10,800 nucleotides of DNA from Saccoglossus kowalevskii (lineage: Eukaryota > Hemichordata > Enteropneusta > Harrimaniidae), in contig NW_003130359.1 in assembly GCF_000003605.2 (NCBI RefSeq), forward strand, positions 393,701 through 404,500, in the 5' to 3' direction. How positions within the stretch are numbered: the stretch's first letter is position 1; each line of letters opens with the position of its first letter. A model generated the notes under the pieces. The model did no database searches. It saw nothing but the letters and a program-made list of their open reading frames with translations, and was not told the DNA's origin. A program made the translations under genes and the position numbers. Positions 7,401 to 10,800 of this stretch are shown here, one piece after another.

Positions 7401-9401
7401 AAACTTGCAATCGCCAGTTCAGTTTTGTTTGCGAACAATTTGCCAATATACAGCTCCATGCAAACTTGTAGCTTCAATCGCATGTACCGGATATTGCTAC
7501 ATCACAGATCTCTTTACTGGTAACATCAAGACAACTATTTTACCACCTGATATTTGTACTTTCAATATGTGTGGATACATTAAATTGTATACTAACGCAC
7601 AATCTTCTGTATAAAAATACAGGCATCCAAAAGAAACTGGTTGATTAAGTGTGAAAAGAAACAATTTCATGTAAATTGCAGATGTAGGCAATGAAGTTGG
7701 TGTTGTGAGTATGATGGTAGATTACACATTAAGTATTGTGGTGTTCTTACTGGTGGTATGTCAGATGATACAAGACTACGACAGAATGCCTTGCCTAGAC
7801 GTTTGTGGGGGCATATTGAACAAGAAGAGTGACCTATTTCAATTCAGTCCAATAATTGGTTAATCTGGAATTCCATTCTATTCATATGCAAAATGTTGGC
7901 ACATATGCTCACCGCGGTATATTTGCAACAGAGTTAGCGATGAAAATTCAGACAGTCAAATGAAGCAAACATTTCAGGCCTTTTTAAAAAATAAAATCAA
8001 GTAATTGCATTACATAGCCTCTGTCTCTTGAAGTACCCCCCGTAGTTAAATATCCATGCCCACTTTTGTCTACTAAATACCAATGCTGATTACATAATTG
8101 AGCTAATAGTCTCATCTTATCATTGAGATAAATCAGGATTTGATGAATGGTTCCAGAGGAAAAACAAGAATGCTTCACAGAATTGCAATTAAACTAATTG
8201 CCATGGTAACAAATTATATAGAGTAAGGATTCCCAACTGTTTAATTTTGGATAAACAATAGAAGCAATACAGCATAACAATCAATACAATACAGGTGTTT
8301 AACAGCCAAAAAGTCTTTTCAGCGAAAATGAATTCCAGGTAAACTAAAGTATTTCACAGCATGCTATTTTTCTAGGGAGAACACTGATTTGCTGACTAGA
8401 TGAATAAAATATGCATGGAAAAGATAGATCATCATCCAGTGTCATCTTGATTAGTGAAAGTTTTTTGAGATATAAAGGTGAAAAATTATTTGAGAGACAC
8501 ACAGCACCACACCATTAGCTCCTTTGCTATACTTTGCACAATAGAAGAAAAAAAAAATTACAACTACATGCTATAAGTCAACAAATCCATTATTTTTTTT
8601 TTATCTATCTCACATCCCCCACCCCCCATACACATGACAGTAGACCATGTGTGGGCAAAGATTTTGCTTTGGATCGGATGATCCATGATTCTCAATATAG
8701 CGGCAGGTTTATATGGTATTATATATGGTATTATATTATGAAAAACATGCATCTGGTCTGCATTAAAATGTATATATATCCATCATGCATCTGATGTGTA
8801 TTATTTATAGCCATTATGCATCTGGTGTGTATTATTTATACCCATCATGCATCTGTGTATTATTTATACCCATCATGCATCTGTGTATTATTTATACCAA
8901 TCATGCATCTGGGTGTATTGTTTATACCCATCATGCATCAGGTCTGTATTATTTATACCCATCATGCTTCTGGTCTGTATTATTGATGCTCATTAATATT
9001 GTTCAGTGTCAAACCATGCATGCATTGAACCATAATTATTTTTGTTGGATGAAGGTAACCTCAATATTGACAATGAATTTATGAACTGTACAGTAACTGT
9101 TTATCCATGCACTATGGTATAGAAATACTATAGAATTTCAAAAAAAAATAGCTTAAAGGTAAACATATTTAAAAAAAAAAAAGAGCAATACACATGCAAA
9201 TGCCGCCACCACAAAAATCACTTGAACGTACATGAATACATAATCACTTACTACTAGCTGGAGCTGGTGGTGGGGCCACAGCTGGTACTGTGGGTTGGGC
9301 CACTGATGTTGGGACTGTTCTCCCACCAAATGGGTCAGCAACAGCTGGTTGTGAAACATAATTTGGAACTAACTTTAGTTCTAACATGATACCCAACATA
9401 T
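4399..9401 (-). CDS. AGFG1: AGFG-family protein (Arf-GAP domain and FG repeats), 3' half, four exons
   Basis: Spliced CDS joining, in transcript order, 9401-9252, 6859-6530, 6171-5534 and 4458-4399: 1178 nt, about 391 residues plus stop, 5'-partial. Junctions 1 and 2 are phase 1 (A|GT gives Ser, G|GA gives Gly) and junction 3 is phase 0, so the frame stays open throughout. The protein is rich in FG, Q, S, T and P, with about 16 FG dipeptides and four NPF motifs, and ends NPFL. In known AGFG proteins an N-terminal Arf-GAP zinc finger is followed by FG repeats; NPF motifs bind EH domains of EPS15-type endocytic adaptors, and human AGFG1 has also been linked to RNA trafficking. The DRYAALSQLDTLF motif resembles the D-K-Y-A-A-L repeats of human AGFG1 and the tail matches its GQFP...NPFL end. 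The Arf-GAP exons are outside the window. AGFG1 versus AGFG2 cannot be settled; an invertebrate single-copy orthologue is likely. Confidence 0.85.
4459..5533 (-). other. AGFG intron between exons C and D
   Basis: 1075-bp intron with donor GTGCGT and acceptor T15-GCAG. Its donor-proximal 285 bp stay open in the exon C frame, encoding a hydrophobic stretch, but nothing resembles AGFG. It also holds a short TA microsatellite near 4840-4850 and a nested hairpin at 4992-5047. I see no additional exon. Confidence 0.82.
4992..5047. repeat. Nested hairpin in intron
   Basis: Inner stem TTGGTGT (5001-5007) with ACACCAA (5016-5022) around an 8-base loop; outer stem CACTCC (4992-4997) with GGAGTG (5042-5047). 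The function is unknown. Confidence 0.45.
5534..6171 (-). CDS. AGFG1: AGFG exon C (FG-rich, NPF motifs, decapeptide repeat, polyQ)
   Basis: 638-nt exon, phase 1 in and phase 0 out. The acceptor is TTTTTGTAATATAG|GA and the donor TTCATG|GTGCGT. It opens with STNPFSQGG, then YGQYVTAGFG and four near-identical GFGQQQQAPA units, then GFGQTSTAGFGQQSTTGFG, IAANPFMTQAPSS, a Gly/Met/Phe-rich segment with GSFG, GGFG, AGFG and SFGG, a run of ten Q, a second Q/M-rich stretch and finally MAANPFM. Three NPF motifs lie here, as EH-domain ligands would. No folded domain is visible; the composition is that of a disordered nucleoporin-like FG domain. The open frame continues past the donor to about 5249, but that part is hydrophobic, lacks FG/NPF character and is best read as intron. 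Confidence 0.88.
5611..5643 (-). repeat. CAG/CAA tract encoding ten glutamines
   Basis: A run of ten Q codons in exon C with five consecutive CAG in the middle and CAA/CAG interruptions at both sides, followed by P-QQ-FGGW. A second Q/M-rich tract (QQQM, then six Q, then MNM) lies at about 5558-5590. Short pure CAG cores of this kind are often length-variable. Confidence 0.85.
5961..6080 (-). repeat. Four-copy 30-bp coding repeat (GFGQQQQAPA)
   Basis: Four consecutive 30-bp units starting at 5961, 5991, 6021 and 6051 inside exon C. They are identical except for one C-to-A change in the third unit. Each encodes one decapeptide with an FG dipeptide and a QQQQ block. A diverged unit lies on each side: upstream of the array in the protein (YVTAGFG) and downstream (AGFGQTST). 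Near-perfect DNA identity, including synonymous positions, implies recent duplication or homogenisation. Confidence 0.95.
6172..6529 (-). other. AGFG intron between exons B and C
   Basis: 358-bp phase 1 intron, donor GTAGGT, acceptor TAATATAG. AT-rich, no coding signal or repeat seen. It joins STFG-G-STNPF without breaking the low-complexity register. Confidence 0.85.
6530..6859 (-). CDS. AGFG1: AGFG exon B (NDFGNF and DRYAALSQLD motifs)
   Basis: 330-nt exon, phase 1 at both ends. The acceptor has a strong pyrimidine tract, TCTTTTTTTCTCCCCCAG, and the donor is GGAG|GTAGGT. The peptide opens LLQPNQPGQPHPSS, contains NDFGNFSSAPIF, then the key motif DRYAALSQLDTLF around positions 6680-6725, then a Ser/Thr-rich stretch with TGFGMS and STFGG. 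The motif resembles the DKYAALA-LD repeats of human AGFG1 (usually followed by F/IF and a Ser/Gly linker) and is, with the terminal exon, the best identifier of the family. The in-frame reading above 6859 (IFFSPPG) is intron and should not be included. Confidence 0.87.
8197..8210. promoter_or_regulatory. RFX X-box-like palindrome
   Basis: ATTGCCATGGTAAC differs from the palindromic X-box GTTGCCATGGTAAC at one position. RFX-family factors bind such sites, often at ciliary genes. It is intronic and isolated; chance occurrence is possible. Confidence 0.3.
8746..8990. repeat. Roughly 28-32-bp minisatellite in intron
   Basis: About eight copies built on CATCATGCATCTGG, then TGTATTATTTATACC. Later copies lose three to four bases after CATCTG, and edge copies diverge. 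The plus frame through it (8785-9084) is an artefact of the repeat. A small TATGGTATTATA duplication precedes it at 8711-8735. Confidence 0.9.
9252..9401 (-). CDS. AGFG1: AGFG exon A (Pro/Ala/Val-rich linker, contains DPFGG)
   Basis: Most upstream exon I can place; 150 nt, phase 1 in and out. It begins after TTTTGATTCAG (acceptor at 9402-9404) and ends at a good donor, AGTA|GTAAGT. The peptide runs from DMLGIMLELKL through YVSQPAVADPFGGR to a Pro/Ala-rich APPPAPAS. The final single base A joins the next exon's GT to make Ser. Beyond a DPFGG motif and low-complexity Pro/Ala character nothing is diagnostic, so assignment to AGFG rests on strand, phase fit and position. A weaker in-phase acceptor (TTAG before 9368) would drop 11 codons. 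The donor is more certain than the acceptor. Confidence 0.62.
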
Positions 9402-9589
9402 CTGAATCAAAACCTAATAACATGCATGTTCTGAGGCCCTGTTTATTGAAAATCCAGGTACTTACATCATAACACAATAATAATCAAAGAAAGCTTAGAA
9501 AGAACTCCCGTGTGCTGAGAGTATTGAAGACACATTAAAAATTAATTCAAAATTACTTGTACATGAGATATTGATGGAAAAGCTGAAAA

Positions 9590-10197
9590 CTAATTATGTA
9601 AATCAGGTAATTAATATGAACAGAAACAGAACAAAAAAATTATGAATTATTATGCTAATTAGAGAATATGAACAAATTTTAACCCAAAATTAATCAGGCC
9701 TGTCTATTGTCCTAGAGCATTTATGCACCAAATTTTATTCAAATGTGATGATCAGTAATTGAGATATCAGTGTTAATTAATTATATTAATTAGGTGATCA
9801 ATAAGCATAAATATTTACCAAAAACTAATTTGGTTTCTGCATAGTCTCTTTAAAAGTTTCATAAAATTCAATTTGTGGTTCTTTATATATCAGTGGAACA
9901 TTATGCAAATTAGGTAATTAATATCCAATAAAACTAATCAGGTCTCTGCATAATCCTAGAAGATCTATGTAGCAAGTCTCATTGAAATGTAATGATTACT
10001 ACTTGATATATCAAAAGCTGAAAATTAATTAATTATGCAAATTAGCTAATTAATATATACTGATATTACCCTAAAAACTATCAGGTCTGTGCAGTGTCCT
10101 ATGACATCTATGTACCAAATTTCATTGAAATGTGATGATTACTACTCGAAATATCAAAAGCTGAAAATTAATTAATTATGCTAATTAGGTAATTAAG
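9590..10197. repeat. Degenerate tandem repeat, period about 120-143 bp
   Basis: The anchor TATGCAAATTAGG-TAATTAAT or a variant starts near 9595, 9651, 9782, 9902, 10034 and 10177. After the partial first spacing (56) the spacings are 131, 120, 132 and 143. Between anchors the units share AATCAGGTCTGTGCA, TCCTA, ATCTATGTACCAAAT and TCATTGAAATGTGATGATTA. The last two units are the most alike. The shared CCAAATTTCATTGAAAT word is of a kind common in invertebrate interspersed repeats. Confidence 0.85.
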
Positions 10198-10467
10198 GTA
10201 GAGATGCAGTTTATTTGGCTTGCTTTTTAATTGAGTAATTATACAATGAAGATGGTATTATATATCCAACATGTTATATATTTTCTGAAAGCTTATTATA
10301 CAAACTTTGTAAAACTTGTCTTTATTTTAAATATCCAGAATGCGTTTTTGATTTTGGGTCAAAAATATGCTTTTTTGGACAAAAGTGGTTTAAAAAAAAT
10401 TAGCTTAAAAACTTCAAGTCCATTTGTGGGTAAAATTACATCCCTGGATACCTTAGTATACTACTAA
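10198..10467. other. AT-rich non-coding stretch
   Basis: A plus-strand frame at 10231-10467 is open but hydrophobic, Lys/Leu/Tyr-rich and unrecognisable, as expected from AT-rich DNA. No gene called. Confidence 0.55.
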
Positions 10468-10629
10468 TTCAAATGCGTCCACTCATCTCTCTAACGACTT
10501 TCAAAGTCGCACAGCATGACCTCAAAGTTCACTCTTTTCTATTTTTGCATAATCTATATATCCATGTTAATTGCGGACTTGTTATTTTTGTTCCACTCGC
10601 CGTAATAAACTGTCCGGACGCATTTTGAA
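10468..10629. repeat. Foldback with 13-14-bp inverted termini
   Basis: TTCAAATGCGTCC at 10468-10480 matches the inverse of GGACGCATTTTGAA at 10616-10629 with a single-base indel; ten bases (AAATGCGTCC) are exact. A perfect stem CGACTTT-C-AAAGTCG lies inside at 10495-10509. Locally CpG-bearing. A small MITE or a structured RNA are both possible; no clear target duplication was seen. Confidence 0.5.
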
Positions 10630-10800
10630 GGGGGAACACCTTGTCAATAATGTGTGAAAATTTCGAGGCAAATGGCCAAAACGTCTATCAGCTATTTTAA
10701 TTTAAAACCCAAGAATTCACCAAAAATAGAAGACGAGAAAAAGGCTAATTTGCATATTTGCGCGTTAAACCGGGATTTACTGCTTTGTCATACTTTGTCA

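Larger units (their letters stand above)
6860..9251 (-). other. AGFG intron between exons A and B
   Basis: 2392-bp phase 1 intron, donor GTAAGT and acceptor CTCCCCCAG. It contains the roughly 30-bp minisatellite at 8746-8990, an X-box-like palindrome at 8197-8210 and scattered homopolymer runs. Short open frames in it (for example minus 7984-8178) lack paired splice sites and AGFG-like composition. Confidence 0.68.
9402..10800 (-). other. Probable upstream AGFG intron, entering from beyond the window
   Basis: No convincing exon seen. The stretch contains a degenerate tandem repeat (9590-10197), an AT-rich segment (10198-10467) and a CpG-bearing segment with a foldback at 10468-10629. If the acceptor at 9402-9404 is right, the preceding exon lies to the right of the window. 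Confidence 0.5.

Noticed and set aside
7984-8178. Minus-strand frame in intron as an additional exon
   Set aside because: No convincing flanking acceptor and donor in matching phase, and no FG, NPF or Ser/Thr-rich character.
8785-9084. Plus-strand 99-residue frame with Tyr/His repeats
   Set aside because: Generated by the roughly 30-bp minisatellite; unit length is not constant modulo three and the frame ends soon after the array.
9153-9359. Minus-strand frame overlapping exon A in another frame
   Set aside because: Exon A's own frame has a clean donor and joins exon B in phase; this one reads through the donor.

Overview
The window looks like AT-rich nuclear DNA of an invertebrate animal. 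It holds one spliced gene on the minus strand, GT-AG introns, long non-coding stretches, several minisatellites and a MITE. There are no operons or bacterial-style genes. The palindrome-like word TACATGTA/ACATGT recurs and the gene is clearly metazoan, but I cannot name the species; a marine lophotrochozoan or invertebrate deuterostome is only a guess.

The only gene I can support is the 3' half of an AGFG-type gene (Arf-GAP domain and FG-repeat protein; human AGFG1/HRB/RIP, fly drongo), transcribed right to left. I rebuilt four coding exons on the minus strand: 9252-9401, 6530-6859, 5534-6171 and 4399-4458. All three internal junctions agree in phase: two are phase 1, completing a Ser and a Gly codon, and the last is phase 0. 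The product is a low-complexity FG/NPF-rich C-terminal region of about 391 residues, with a DRYAALSQLDTLF motif, four NPF motifs, a four-copy GFGQQQQAPA repeat, a Q10 tract and a 19-residue last exon ending NPFL. That tail parallels the end of human AGFG1 (GQFP ... NPFL). The N-terminal Arf-GAP zinc finger must lie beyond the right edge.

Layout: 1-485 is a 39-bp minisatellite. Then 486-4398 is intergenic or 3'-UTR DNA, with two foldbacks (594-637, 1122-1195), a CpG-rich patch (about 1870-2180) and a 238-bp piggyBac-like MITE with TTAA target duplications (3376-3621). From 4399 to 9401 the AGFG exons are separated by introns of 1075, 358 and 2392 bp; the largest holds a roughly 30-bp minisatellite and an RFX X-box-like site. 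From 9402 to 10800 lies a probable upstream intron with a degenerate 120-143-bp tandem repeat carrying octamer sites and a foldback of about 160 bp near the right edge.

Most other open frames are short, low-complexity or antisense to these exons and I do not call them genes. I see no novel multi-gene system. The most notable items are the recently expanded FG-Q decapeptide, the cryptic last exon and the mobile or repeat structures.
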